In this document: one piece after another, positions 25,381 through 34,815 of the stretch | How positions within the stretch are numbered: the first letter of the stretch is position 1 | Layout of the letters: each line of letters opens with the position of its first letter | Assembly (NCBI RefSeq): GCF_029531845.1 | Contig: NZ_JAMBPV010000001.1 | Span: 124,001-188,000 of the forward strand | Length of the DNA stretch: 64,000 nucleotides | Source: Staphylococcus equorum | GTDB taxonomy: Bacteria; Bacillota; Bacilli; Staphylococcales; Staphylococcaceae | Direction: 5' to 3' | Translations under genes and position numbers: made by a program | The notes under the pieces: model-generated | The model's input: the letters and a program-made list of their open reading frames with translations, nothing else | Databases searched by the model: none | What the model was told of the DNA's origin: nothing

Positions 25381-27276
25381 TTGAAGAAATTAACTTGGTC
25401 ATTTATCACATCTATGGCATTAGCAACTACAGTCATAGCACCTAGCACGCTTCACGCAACAACGACAGAAAAGGATGCACAAGAAACTAAAGATGATTCA
25501 ACAAAAAGTTTAGCGATTCACGATATCCAAGGCGAAGGTCATCAATCACCTTATGATGGCAAAAAAGTAAATAACATAGAAGGCATTGTTACATATCAAT
25601 ATGAATTAAATGGTGGCAAGTATTTACATATTGAAACACCTGACGATAAAAAGGATAATAATCCAAATACATCTGAAGGTCTTATCATTTATACTGGGAA
25701 TCAAAATTATGATGCTCAAAAAGGTGACTTAGTTAAAGTTACAGGCACTGTCGATGAATATTACATCGATGGTTATGGGGATAAACAAGAAACTGACTTA
25801 CCAGTAACTCAAATAAATGCACGTGACGATAAAGGTGGCAACATAGCTATTGAAGAAAGTAACCAAAAATTGCCCGACCCGTATGTGATTGATAAAGTAC
25901 CAAGCAATATTTCCGCAAATGATCACTTTCAGACATTTGATCGTGAGCAATATGCAATTGACTACTGGGAATCACTAGAAGGTATGCGTGTTGAAGTTGG
26001 CGACGTCAGAAGTGTTGGTCCACAAGAACACGGCGACCTTTTCACTGTCTTAGACGACGAACCTGCTGAAACAAACAATAGCGGTGTACGTTTAAAAGAA
26101 AATGATCAGCATGGTGAACGTATTCCTTTTAAAATGTATGATAATAATGAAGCACGTGATTTTGATGTAGCAACAGGTGATAAATTTAAAGGTCCGATTA
26201 TTGGTCATGTGAATTATGGATTTCAAAACTACAAATTAAATGTAGATTTAGATGACATGAAAAAAGCACATGTCGAGGGCGACACTGAGCCAAAACCAAC
26301 TTCCATTGAACCAAGTAATCAAAAGCTCAATGTTGCATCTTATAATTTAGAAAATTTCTCTAATAATTCATCATCTACCACAGAGGATAAAGCAGATAAA
26401 ATTGCAAATGGTATCACAGAACATATGAAGAATCCTGATATTATTGGGGTGACTGAAGTACAAGATAATGACGGACCAAAAGAAGGCGGACCAGAAGCTA
26501 ATAAGTCTTATGAACGTTTAATTAAAGATATTGAAGAAGCTGGCGGGCCAAAGTATAAATATTTAAATATCGACCCTTCAATGAATGAAGACGGCGGACA
26601 GCCTGATGCGAATATCCGTGTTGGTTTCTTATATAATCCTAAGCGTGTTCAATTTGATAAATCTATTGAGTCTGGGGACGCCGACACAGCAATCTCATAT
26701 AAAGATGGCGACTTAACATTAAATCCAGGTCGCATTGATCCGAATAATCCTGCCTTTGATGATTCAAGAAAACCATTGGCTGCTCAATTTAAATTCCATG
26801 GAGAACAAGTCATCGTATTAGCGAATCATTGGAATTCTAAAAACGGTGATACGCCCCTATTCGGTAGTCAACAACCACCCGTATTAGAAAGTGAAAATCA
26901 GCGTGTGGAAATTGCGAAATCAGTCGGACGATTTGTAGAACAAGTCCAAAAAGACAATCCTAATGCGAATATTGTATCCGTTGGCGATTACAATGATTTC
27001 CAATGGTCAAAACCATTAAAAGCATTGGAAAGCTTTAATATGAGCAATATGATTTACGATTTACCTGAAAGCGAACGTTATTCATATAACTATCAAGGTA
27101 ATTCACAGGCACTTGATCATATATTCGTTTCAAATAATTTGAAAAACCATACAGAACTGGATCCAATTCATGTAAACAGTGATTTCACTGATATGTCAGG
27201 CCGTGCAAGTGACCACGATCCACTATTAGCTCAAATTGATTTAAAACAAGCAAAGAAAGATAAAAAAACTAAATAG
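25381..27276 (+). CDS. Secreted endonuclease/exonuclease/phosphatase-fold nuclease
   Basis: The start is probably TTG 25381, placed 7 bp after AAAGGGG. The in-frame ATG at 25375 is only 1 bp from that SD. The product (631 residues) has a Sec signal peptide (KKLTWSFITSMALATTVIAP, cleavage after LHA). An OB-like domain follows at about 45-290 (VNNIEGIVTYQYELNGGKYL). The C-terminal EEP domain has the catalytic strings VASYNLENFS, GVTEVQDNDG, LANHWNSKNGD, VGDYNDFQWS and SDHDPL. The layout resembles large extracellular nucleases such as YhcR/ExeM. It would degrade external DNA or nucleotides for phosphate and nucleosides. It has no anchor motif and is monocistronic. Confidence 0.85.
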   Translation: MKKLTWSFITSMALATTVIAPSTLHATTTEKDAQETKDDSTKSLAIHDIQGEGHQSPYDGKKVNNIEGIVTYQYELNGGKYLHIETPDDKKDNNPNTSEGLIIYTGNQNYDAQKGDLVKVTGTVDEYYIDGYGDKQETDLPVTQINARDDKGGNIAIEESNQKLPDPYVIDKVPSNISANDHFQTFDREQYAIDYWESLEGMRVEVGDVRSVGPQEHGDLFTVLDDEPAETNNSGVRLKENDQHGERIPFKMYDNNEARDFDVATGDKFKGPIIGHVNYGFQNYKLNVDLDDMKKAHVEGDTEPKPTSIEPSNQKLNVASYNLENFSNNSSSTTEDKADKIANGITEHMKNPDIIGVTEVQDNDGPKEGGPEANKSYERLIKDIEEAGGPKYKYLNIDPSMNEDGGQPDANIRVGFLYNPKRVQFDKSIESGDADTAISYKDGDLTLNPGRIDPNNPAFDDSRKPLAAQFKFHGEQVIVLANHWNSKNGDTPLFGSQQPPVLESENQRVEIAKSVGRFVEQVQKDNPNANIVSVGDYNDFQWSKPLKALESFNMSNMIYDLPESERYSYNYQGNSQALDHIFVSNNLKNHTELDPIHVNSDFTDMSGRASDHDPLLAQIDLKQAKKDKKTK

Positions 27277-27287
27277 GCACAAAAAAT

Positions 27288-27352
27288 CGACAAAATCATA
27301 AGACTTTGTCGACAGAATGGAACGAGGATGCCATGCATCACTCGTTCTTTTT
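27288..27352 (+). terminator. Terminator hairpins after the nuclease gene
   Basis: CGACAAA / TTTGTCG (27289-27312) is followed by GAACGAG (27320-27326) / CTCGTTC (27341-27347) and T5. The second hairpin is the better intrinsic terminator and also faces the sbnI end. Confidence 0.65.
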
Positions 27353-27369
27353 CTATTTATAATAAGACG

Positions 27370-28134
27370 TCATTGCTCAACTAAATATACTTTTTCAGAG
27401 TAACAACGTACGCTATCCATTTTTTCATCTAAAAATTTATTCCATTTTACATTTCTGTTTAGCTCACTGTGTTCATTTAAAATTGCTAATGGCACTTGCA
27501 AGTTAAGACAACGACCAGAAATATTAAAACGCGTGACACCTGCTGGGACAGTTTCTCCTCTATTGACGATTGTTTCGATTTCTTGAAAATGAAGCGGCTG
27601 GTATTTCATCAAAATATGTTGGCTAGGTACGCAAGTATTATCACTCTGTGCCATACGTTCCACATCATAAGTTTGACTATAACTCGCCACGACTTTAGCC
27701 CATGCGTCTAATTTCTGTTCTCTTAAATCTTCTACATATAAATATTGTTCGTCATAGCCTTTGCACATTGTAATAAATGGTGTGGTATTTTTAATTTCAG
27801 TCGTCCATGGCAAACTTTTATCTTGTTGCAAATGTTCCCACCACTGACCAATAGGCACTTTATGGTTCCATGTACTAATTGAGTATTGTGTCTCATTAAT
27901 ATCTTGCACTGGTACAACATAACATCCAAGAGCCTTAAGACTCGTAAAACGATGCACACCATCGATTACCATATATCTACCTGATTGTGTTTGTGTAACT
28001 AACACTGGATGTCTCATAATTTGATCCGCTTCAATGCTCTGCTTTGTTTTTTCTAAACGCTTCGGCTCAAATGTTTCATGTAAGTCTATTTGTTCAACTG
28101 GTACAAGTTTTAGTGCTTTATACATATGTTCCAT
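27370..28134 (-). CDS. sbnI: SbnI, free-serine kinase / regulator of staphyloferrin B synthesis
   Basis: This 254-residue ParB/sulfiredoxin-fold protein has VPVEQIDLHETFEPKRLEKT and YMVIDGVHRFTSLKALG near residues 10-75, the nucleotide-binding part of the fold. In S. aureus, SbnI makes O-phosphoserine for SbnA, and it also binds DNA and heme to tune sbn expression. It is the last gene of the sbn operon, 11 bp after sbnH, in the same order as in S. aureus. The start ATG follows AAGGAGG. Strong synteny makes the assignment firm. Confidence 0.9.
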   Translation of the reverse strand: MEHMYKALKLVPVEQIDLHETFEPKRLEKTKQSIEADQIMRHPVLVTQTQSGRYMVIDGVHRFTSLKALGCYVVPVQDINETQYSISTWNHKVPIGQWWEHLQQDKSLPWTTEIKNTTPFITMCKGYDEQYLYVEDLREQKLDAWAKVVASYSQTYDVERMAQSDNTCVPSQHILMKYQPLHFQEIETIVNRGETVPAGVTRFNISGRCLNLQVPLAILNEHSELNRNVKWNKFLDEKMDSVRCYSEKVYLVEQ

Positions 28135-28145
28135 TTTAGTCCTCC

Positions 28146-29336
28146 TTATTGATCAGATAAATAGATAAATGTCGGATGTGGATGACTTAAAAAATCATGG
28201 TGAGAAATAGACCAACCATAAGCGCCAGCGTAATTAAATATTACGACATCCCCAGTTCTTACAGATTTTACTGGTGTTTCTTTTGAGAAAAGATCTTTGG
28301 GCGTACAGAGTTGACCAACGAATGTCACCTTTTCATTTGCAACTTCCATACGTTCAAAATGATAAGGATTATGGTCAATATGACATATTTCACAAGGATG
28401 ATTGTGTTGCCATGATACTGGCAGTCTGAATTGCTGCGTGCCCCCTTTTAAAATAGCGTAATAGGCACTATGCACTTGCTTGATATCAATGACTTCAGTC
28501 GCATAGTAACCAATATGCGCAACTAAATAACGACCACACTCAAAGTTCAGCGTAACGTCATTCATCTCTTCTTCATTAATCACGTCTTTAAAGCCCTCAA
28601 CAAATTTCTGCCATTCAAATTGTTGGTTTAAGTCTGCATAATTGACTCCGATACCTCCACCGATATTGATATGTTTCAGTGGAAATTGAAAAGCCTCTGC
28701 CCATACTTTGGCTTTGTGAAAATAGAGTCGCATGACATCTAAATGTAACTCTGCATCTAAGTTATTTGAAATAGAGTGAAAATGAAATCCTTCTAAGTTG
28801 ATATGAGGTAGTTCAAGTGCCACTTTGATTGCTTGTTCGACTTCATTTTCTGATATACCAAATTGTGTTGGTCGTCCTGCCATGTGTAACGTCGCATTGG
28901 GAAAAGGTCCTGATAAATTCACACGTAATAAGACATCCATCTGTTCGTTTTTGGTATCTAGGATAGCGTTTAACCTTTTTAATTCATATATACTTTCCAC
29001 ATGAATACGTTGAATGCCTTGCTCGATTGCAAATGCTAATTCTTCGTCAGTTTTTCCTGGACCACCAAAAATAATACGTTTCGCTTTTTTATGTGTTAAC
29101 GCTTTTTGTATTTCACCTTGAGAAGCGACTTCAAATCCAGCAACAGATTCGCTCATCGTTGCTAAAATTTCATCTTCACTATTGGCTTTCATCGCATAAT
29201 ACATCTCACAGTTCTCTGGTAAGGACGAAACGATTTTATGCACATGCTGACGTAATGCGTTTAAATCATAAATATAATGACAAACAGGTACGCCACTTTG
29301 CTTTATCTCTTTAATTTTGTCGGATATTTGTGTCAC
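28146..29336 (-). CDS. sbnH: SbnH, PLP-dependent decarboxylase of staphyloferrin B synthesis
   Basis: This 396-residue fold-type III decarboxylase has the PLP lysine in YYAMKANSE (about residue 50), GFHFHSIS, GGGIGVNYADL and the second-subunit Cys in GQLCTPKDLF. It decarboxylates the citryl-diaminopropionate intermediate so that a diaminoethane moiety enters staphyloferrin B. Translation starts at GTG 29336 behind AAAGGAGGGG, inside the end of sbnG (26-bp overlap). It is the eighth gene of the sbn operon. Confidence 0.92.
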   Translation of the reverse strand: MTQISDKIKEIKQSGVPVCHYIYDLNALRQHVHKIVSSLPENCEMYYAMKANSEDEILATMSESVAGFEVASQGEIQKALTHKKAKRIIFGGPGKTDEELAFAIEQGIQRIHVESIYELKRLNAILDTKNEQMDVLLRVNLSGPFPNATLHMAGRPTQFGISENEVEQAIKVALELPHINLEGFHFHSISNNLDAELHLDVMRLYFHKAKVWAEAFQFPLKHINIGGGIGVNYADLNQQFEWQKFVEGFKDVINEEEMNDVTLNFECGRYLVAHIGYYATEVIDIKQVHSAYYAILKGGTQQFRLPVSWQHNHPCEICHIDHNPYHFERMEVANEKVTFVGQLCTPKDLFSKETPVKSVRTGDVVIFNYAGAYGWSISHHDFLSHPHPTFIYLSDQ

Positions 29337-30105
29337 GTTCTGCCCCTCCTTTAAATGAGGTTAGTTCTGATTTTAAATTTCGGTATAACTTGCCACGATC
29401 GTCTCCGAGTACAAACGTATTAACACCACGTTGTGCCCATTTATCTTGTTGTTCTTTATTTCTTGGCAAAGCACAAAAGTGTTTATGATATGTGTTTGTC
29501 ACATCATGTATATAACCTAATGCTGATTGTACGACCTCACTGCTCGTTTCCCATGGCATGCCAAACGATTGAGATAAATCGGCAGCACCTTCAATAATCA
29601 TGTCTAAGCCTTCAACTTGTACAATTTCTTCTATGGCACTGATGCCTTCTTGATCTTCAATCATAGCCATGACAATAATTTTGTCGTTTGCGTCCGCCAT
29701 ATAATCCGTTAAAGGAATTTCACCAAACTTGGCCATACGTCCACCATTTAAACTGCGCATGCCTTGAGGATAATAACGACTTAATTCCACAATATGTTCT
29801 ACTGTCGCTTTATCTTTAACGTGTGGGATAATAATACCTCTTGCGCCCATGTCCAACACTTTGATAATATCTCGATCAATCGCTTGTGTGACCCTGACAA
29901 TGGGGGTGATTTGCGCTGCTTCAGCTGCACGAATTAAATGTTCTAACTTTTCATCGTTAATGGCAGCATGTTCAGTATCTATAATTACAAAATCGTAACC
30001 ACTTGCTGCGATAATTTCAATAACAAGTGGATTCGGAATCGAATTGAAAATGCCATAGACTTGCGCCTCTTGTGCTAATTTATCTTTGAGGGATAACGTC
30101 ATCAT
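29311..30105 (-). CDS. sbnG: SbnG, citrate synthase of staphyloferrin B pathway
   Basis: This 264-residue HpcH/HpaI aldolase-fold protein has VIIDTEHAAIN, RVTQAIDRDIIKVLDMGARG and EGAADLSQSFGMP. In S. aureus it is a dedicated, TCA-independent citrate synthase supplying citrate from oxaloacetate and acetyl-CoA during iron starvation. It overlaps sbnF by 26 bp and sbnH by 26 bp, showing tight translational coupling. Start ATG follows TAGGAGTG. Confidence 0.92.
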   Translation of the reverse strand: MMTLSLKDKLAQEAQVYGIFNSIPNPLVIEIIAASGYDFVIIDTEHAAINDEKLEHLIRAAEAAQITPIVRVTQAIDRDIIKVLDMGARGIIIPHVKDKATVEHIVELSRYYPQGMRSLNGGRMAKFGEIPLTDYMADANDKIIVMAMIEDQEGISAIEEIVQVEGLDMIIEGAADLSQSFGMPWETSSEVVQSALGYIHDVTNTYHKHFCALPRNKEQQDKWAQRGVNTFVLGDDRGKLYRNLKSELTSFKGGAERDTNIRQN

Positions 30106-31855
30106 GATGAATCACTCCTAACGGGTTACTTACGTGATGTATTCTTATTTCCGTATCCTCTAATAATCTTCTTGTCGTTAATTTTTCTACTTGTATCGTT
30201 TTTTCAAACAAATCAAAGTGTTCATAATTAGGTAAGTTAGGATGCATTTGACGATACTGTTCAATTTCTTCGTATATATACATCCATTGTTCGTGTTCGC
30301 TCAAATGATAGTGACGTTCAAAGAACATAATAATTTCAGAAATGTTAATAAAGAAAAATGCGTCTAAAGCAAAATCTCTAACTAGCTCCACGTCTTCTGT
30401 TTCAATAAATGAATTACGATTTATTTTCTTATGTTCTTCTGGAGTGTCTTTTAATTGAGGATTTTGTGCATCGGTACTCAGTAATGAACGTTTAAAGCGA
30501 ACACCGTCATGGAAATCTTTAATTGCTACACGAGTTGGCCAACCATCATCATGAATGAGCATCATGTTTTGCGCATGTGATTCAAGCGCAATCCCATGGT
30601 AATAAAGCATATGGATAATCGGTTGCACTGCTACTTTGATAAATTGTCGAACCCAAGCTTCTACACCATATTGTGTAATCCATCGCTGAATAAGTGGATT
30701 TTGTTGTTGGTCCAAACTATAAATCGCATTAAATGGTATCGCATCTTCCGTTTCAGTTAAATAACTGTGTAAGTTCTCTCGCCATATAACAGATACTGCA
30801 CCATAAATGGCTTCACGTTTTGATTCAGATAAATTGTCATTAAGATATGACATACCTAATATTTCACCTAAAAATACAGTTTTTAAATTTTCATTTAGAT
30901 AGCTATCTTGTTCATGAATATACTTTAACCAATCTGTAATTTGCGCTGCGTTTTCAATCGTATGTGGCGCTAATACGCGTTTAGTGGACGTATTCGTAAT
31001 GCTTAAAGGCACTTTAATATAATATTTAGACGTGTCTACAGGTGATAAAGTACGAATCGATTGTTGCGGTGTATAGTATTCTTCCGATTCACCTAGTAAT
31101 ATAAGCTCACCATTCATCCATTGTTCAGCAAGTTCATTCGCAATAATGTGATCAAATTGCCAAGGATGCACAGGCAACCATTCATAGTCATCTAATGATT
31201 TGTCTAACGCTATTAGCACTTTTTTAAACTGCTGCACAACTTCCTCACCTAATTGTTGTTGAAGTAAGTGCTGCAATTCAATATTTTTAGAGACAGTCTG
31301 TTCAATATATTGTTTTGGAATTGCGAGCCACTTCAGTGTGAATGTTGGCTGAAAATCAGGACCATATTGCAGGTTATCTACAAGCGTAAAGCCGAGACGT
31401 GATTTATAACTTGGGTGATAGGGATGGCCTTCCATCGCATAAGATTCAAGTGCATCGAACGTTAATTTAACACTACCCGCAGTCATCTCTTTATGTCGCA
31501 TAGCTTGTCTATCTTTTAGTTCCGTTTGTAGTAATTCATTAATAAACGCCTCAACTTTTTCACTATTTTTATCAAATGTATATATGACTTCTCGTAACAT
31601 TGTGGCGTAATCAACCGTTATGTCCATATCACCATCGTCTGTAATTCGCCATATAGGTGACGTGAGCTCTAGCCTTTGAAAGCTGTCTAATTCTCTCACT
31701 TCAGTACGATAGGTGACGTTGTCCGCTTCAATCGTTACAGTCGAAGTATCACCTTGGTGTGTTACCTCATATCGCACAACATCTTCATATATAATAGAAG
31801 TTACAAGTTGATTCATAATGCGTTGTTTTACTTGTTGCTCAATATTGTGCATCAT
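30080..31855 (-). CDS. sbnF: SbnF, NIS siderophore synthetase
   Basis: The start chosen is ATG 31855, with GAGGAGG 9 bp upstream; the upstream ATG at 31921 would add 22 residues with no RBS. The 591-residue IucA/IucC synthetase has GHPYHPSYKSRLGF for ATP binding, VHPWQFDHII, and the C-terminal ESHAQNMMLIHDD and IKDFHDGVRF. It catalyses ATP-dependent amide bond formation in staphyloferrin B assembly, the NIS step after SbnE in S. aureus. It overlaps both neighbours. Confidence 0.93.
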   Translation of the reverse strand: MMHNIEQQVKQRIMNQLVTSIIYEDVVRYEVTHQGDTSTVTIEADNVTYRTEVRELDSFQRLELTSPIWRITDDGDMDITVDYATMLREVIYTFDKNSEKVEAFINELLQTELKDRQAMRHKEMTAGSVKLTFDALESYAMEGHPYHPSYKSRLGFTLVDNLQYGPDFQPTFTLKWLAIPKQYIEQTVSKNIELQHLLQQQLGEEVVQQFKKVLIALDKSLDDYEWLPVHPWQFDHIIANELAEQWMNGELILLGESEEYYTPQQSIRTLSPVDTSKYYIKVPLSITNTSTKRVLAPHTIENAAQITDWLKYIHEQDSYLNENLKTVFLGEILGMSYLNDNLSESKREAIYGAVSVIWRENLHSYLTETEDAIPFNAIYSLDQQQNPLIQRWITQYGVEAWVRQFIKVAVQPIIHMLYYHGIALESHAQNMMLIHDDGWPTRVAIKDFHDGVRFKRSLLSTDAQNPQLKDTPEEHKKINRNSFIETEDVELVRDFALDAFFFINISEIIMFFERHYHLSEHEQWMYIYEEIEQYRQMHPNLPNYEHFDLFEKTIQVEKLTTRRLLEDTEIRIHHVSNPLGVIHHDDVIPQR

Positions 31856-33566
31856 GTTGTCGTGCCTCCTCTTCCATAAACATTGGGTTCGGTATATTGG
31901 TATAAAGTGGATTATCGCCACAATCTTTTATTTTGCTCATAAAGTTCGCTTTTGCTGAAAATGTTGGGCTTTCGTATAGGTCATCTATATAGACTTTCAT
32001 TTGTGTTGATGTGCTTGTGTCTTGAGACCAATCCAATAATTTTTTACGGACTGTTTGCCATAACGTCGTTTCACTGCCCACACGTTTTCCCATTGTAGCG
32101 ACCAAATGTCCTAAATGGTTTACAATAATGTAGTATTTAAATCGATGCCAGGCCGCTTCATTACTATAAACAACTGGGCTATCACTTCGTACTATATTGG
32201 GGACAATCTGTGCACGTTTTGCGATATCTTCTGCTATACATACGCCTTCTAAATCTCTGACGTAACATACTTCCGGATGACCATCTGTAAATTCAATTAA
32301 AGTATTTTGTACATGTGCTTCTAAACTAATGCCAGTTTCAGATAGTAATTCAAGCATTGGATATAAGGTAATGTCTAAGTACGCACTTAACCATTCTTCA
32401 TCTGACAAACCACTTTGAGCAATTATGTCCCCTAACTTCGAATCCGGCTCATGTGGCATCGTTTCAAATAGACTGGCTAACACGTGAATTTGTTTCTCCG
32501 AGTGATAATCTTCAATACCTTCACGCACGATCATTGCAGTGTTTGCTAATAAATCAAAAGCACCGCCTTCAGACGTGTATTTCAATGCACGATAACCTTC
32601 TTCAAACATCAGTTTGAAATGTTTTGTTTCATAATCTGGTTTTATCGACGCGATTACACTTGCAGCATCAATCGTTCGTTCTACTTGTTCATAATCATTC
32701 GTTCTTACGAAGTTTGTGATTTTGACATTTATCGGTAATTTCAAGTAAATGTTAAGTTTTTTTGAAAATACCGTGCGAACAGAAGACGTCGGATAGACAT
32801 CATATCCGCTGACACCGATATCTTTAATTAAGCCGTCATGCATCCATTGTTTAAACTTAGCGTTGTCTTTTAATACGGTCATTTGATATGGGTGCATGGG
32901 TAATAATGTATAACCTGCTTCTATGTCAGTTATATCTAACTGTGCCAACTGTAATACTAATTCATTTACTACTGTGGCTCTGCCTTCCACATATCGCTCA
33001 AGCATGATAGAACGGTCAACTTGTATGTAATACAGTTGAAATTGTGCGTGACACTCCGGCGCATAATTCAATAAATCTTCTTCGCTAAAGCCGACAGAAC
33101 TTTTGGGCGTTGGATGAAACGGATGTCCTAAATAAAGGGACTGTTCCGAAATAATATAATCATCTTCAGTTTGTTGTTGTTGCGCACGTGTTAAATAAAG
33201 TGCTGTGCGTTTTACACTATTATTAATATCTTGATAAATCCGTTGTAGTATTACTTTTAATCCACTTGTGTCTTCATCTTCAGTTTGTTGAGCCAGCATC
33301 TCAAACAAGCGTTCTATCACTTCCATTGGTGCTAACTGTGAAGATGTGCCATTGTCTTGTACACACATCACTGGGTGGTATGAGTGATGTCCCATTGCCG
33401 ACCAATAATTAAATTTACCTATTAACGTTTTATATGGCCCGAGTATGAGGTGCCACATGTTTTGCTCTGGTTGCGCGTTATACAAATTTTGTTCTCTAAA
33501 ATATACATTCAATATACGTTCTACAGCTGCATGTTCAGCTGTTTCAATATTCTGATTACTTTGCAC
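31839..33566 (-). CDS. sbnE: SbnE, NIS siderophore synthetase
   Basis: This 575-residue IucA/IucC enzyme has GHPFHPTPKSSVGF, MHPYQMTVL, EAHVQNTLIEF and VRDLEGVCI. In S. aureus it joins citrate to 2,3-diaminopropionate in the first assembly step. It starts at GTG 33566 inside the end of sbnD (11-bp overlap), with a distant GGGAG. Its end overlaps the sbnF start. Confidence 0.93.
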   Translation of the reverse strand: MQSNQNIETAEHAAVERILNVYFREQNLYNAQPEQNMWHLILGPYKTLIGKFNYWSAMGHHSYHPVMCVQDNGTSSQLAPMEVIERLFEMLAQQTEDEDTSGLKVILQRIYQDINNSVKRTALYLTRAQQQQTEDDYIISEQSLYLGHPFHPTPKSSVGFSEEDLLNYAPECHAQFQLYYIQVDRSIMLERYVEGRATVVNELVLQLAQLDITDIEAGYTLLPMHPYQMTVLKDNAKFKQWMHDGLIKDIGVSGYDVYPTSSVRTVFSKKLNIYLKLPINVKITNFVRTNDYEQVERTIDAASVIASIKPDYETKHFKLMFEEGYRALKYTSEGGAFDLLANTAMIVREGIEDYHSEKQIHVLASLFETMPHEPDSKLGDIIAQSGLSDEEWLSAYLDITLYPMLELLSETGISLEAHVQNTLIEFTDGHPEVCYVRDLEGVCIAEDIAKRAQIVPNIVRSDSPVVYSNEAAWHRFKYYIIVNHLGHLVATMGKRVGSETTLWQTVRKKLLDWSQDTSTSTQMKVYIDDLYESPTFSAKANFMSKIKDCGDNPLYTNIPNPMFMEEEARQHDAQY

Positions 33567-34815
33567 GTTTATTATTCAACTCCCATACATTCATTGTTAA
33601 TTTATAATCTTTCACAGCATTTAATTGCGAAGATAATAAGACAACGCAACTGCTTATAAATATGCCGCCCATCACGATAAACGTAATCGTAGGGTTATAG
33701 CTACTTGTAATCACAGCGCCTAGCATACTGCCTGCAACTTGCCCTATAACTAACATACTGTTAGTGGAACCAACGAAAGTTCCTTTTAAATCTTGGTGGC
33801 ATGCCTTAACAACGACATACATCACACTTTGAATTAATGCACTATATGTGAATCCTTGTATCACTCTAAAGATGATTAACATCCACAGTGTACTGGACAG
33901 ACCTTGGAATATGACACTTAAACCACAAATGAGCGCAGTGATTAAATAGACATATTTGACATAGTTTTTATCATTTAAGCTTCCCCATAATGGTGCACTT
34001 AAAATAGAAGCAGTCCAAAATGCAGATTGAACGAGACCAACTGCTGCTTTATCATCTAAAAAGGTCTGGTTTACGCCAGTTGTTAAAGGCGCAAGTGCGG
34101 TCATCATTCCATACATTGCCAGATTGGCAAGCATACCAACAATAATGAAACGGCATGTCACTTGAGAACATAGTAAACATTTAAACGATTGTCTTACACC
34201 ACAACGAATAGGTTCTGGTTTACTACTATTATGCTGATGTGTGGTTTCTATAAGTAATTTAATGCCCACTGCACAGACAATAAAGGTCAAAATGGCAATC
34301 ACTAATAATAACGACTGAAAGCCAACAATACTTGCTGCTACGCCGCCAATGAGTGGTCCTACTAGAGAGCCTGCACTAATGGAACTTTGCAATTTCCCAA
34401 GTACTTTACCACGCATTTTTTCAGGTGCTTCGCTCGTCGCAAATGCATTAGAAGCATCTACGACACCGCCAAATAAACCTTGTAATAATCTGACTAACAC
34501 AAACTGCAGTGGCGTCGTACAGAGTGACATCAATAATAAACAAACTGCTAGACCTAATAATGCACGTAGTACCATCCATTTCCGGCTTATTCTATCGCCA
34601 AGTTTGCCCCACATCGGTGACGAAATCATCGTTGTGACAGCAGGTGCTGCAATCGCAATCCCACTCCATAATTGAATTTCGGTAACAGATAAATCCTTAA
34701 GTGATGCAATATAGATTGGCAACAAAGGAACCAGTACGGTCAGCCCCGCTATAGAAATAAACTGGCTCAACCATAATATGCGAAAGTTCCTATACCAAAT
34801 CGCTTCATTGTTCAT
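33556..34815 (-). CDS. sbnD: SbnD, MFS exporter of staphyloferrin B
   Basis: This 419-residue MFS protein has 12 predicted membrane segments, motif A WGKLGDRISRKWMVLRAL at about residues 69-86, and RLLQGLFGGVVDASNAFATS at about 108-127. It lies between sbnC and sbnE with 11-bp overlaps on each side. By position and homology it exports the finished siderophore across the membrane. Confidence 0.92.
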   Translation of the reverse strand: MNNEAIWYRNFRILWLSQFISIAGLTVLVPLLPIYIASLKDLSVTEIQLWSGIAIAAPAVTTMISSPMWGKLGDRISRKWMVLRALLGLAVCLLLMSLCTTPLQFVLVRLLQGLFGGVVDASNAFATSEAPEKMRGKVLGKLQSSISAGSLVGPLIGGVAASIVGFQSLLLVIAILTFIVCAVGIKLLIETTHQHNSSKPEPIRCGVRQSFKCLLCSQVTCRFIIVGMLANLAMYGMMTALAPLTTGVNQTFLDDKAAVGLVQSAFWTASILSAPLWGSLNDKNYVKYVYLITALICGLSVIFQGLSSTLWMLIIFRVIQGFTYSALIQSVMYVVVKACHQDLKGTFVGSTNSMLVIGQVAGSMLGAVITSSYNPTITFIVMGGIFISSCVVLLSSQLNAVKDYKLTMNVWELNNKRAK

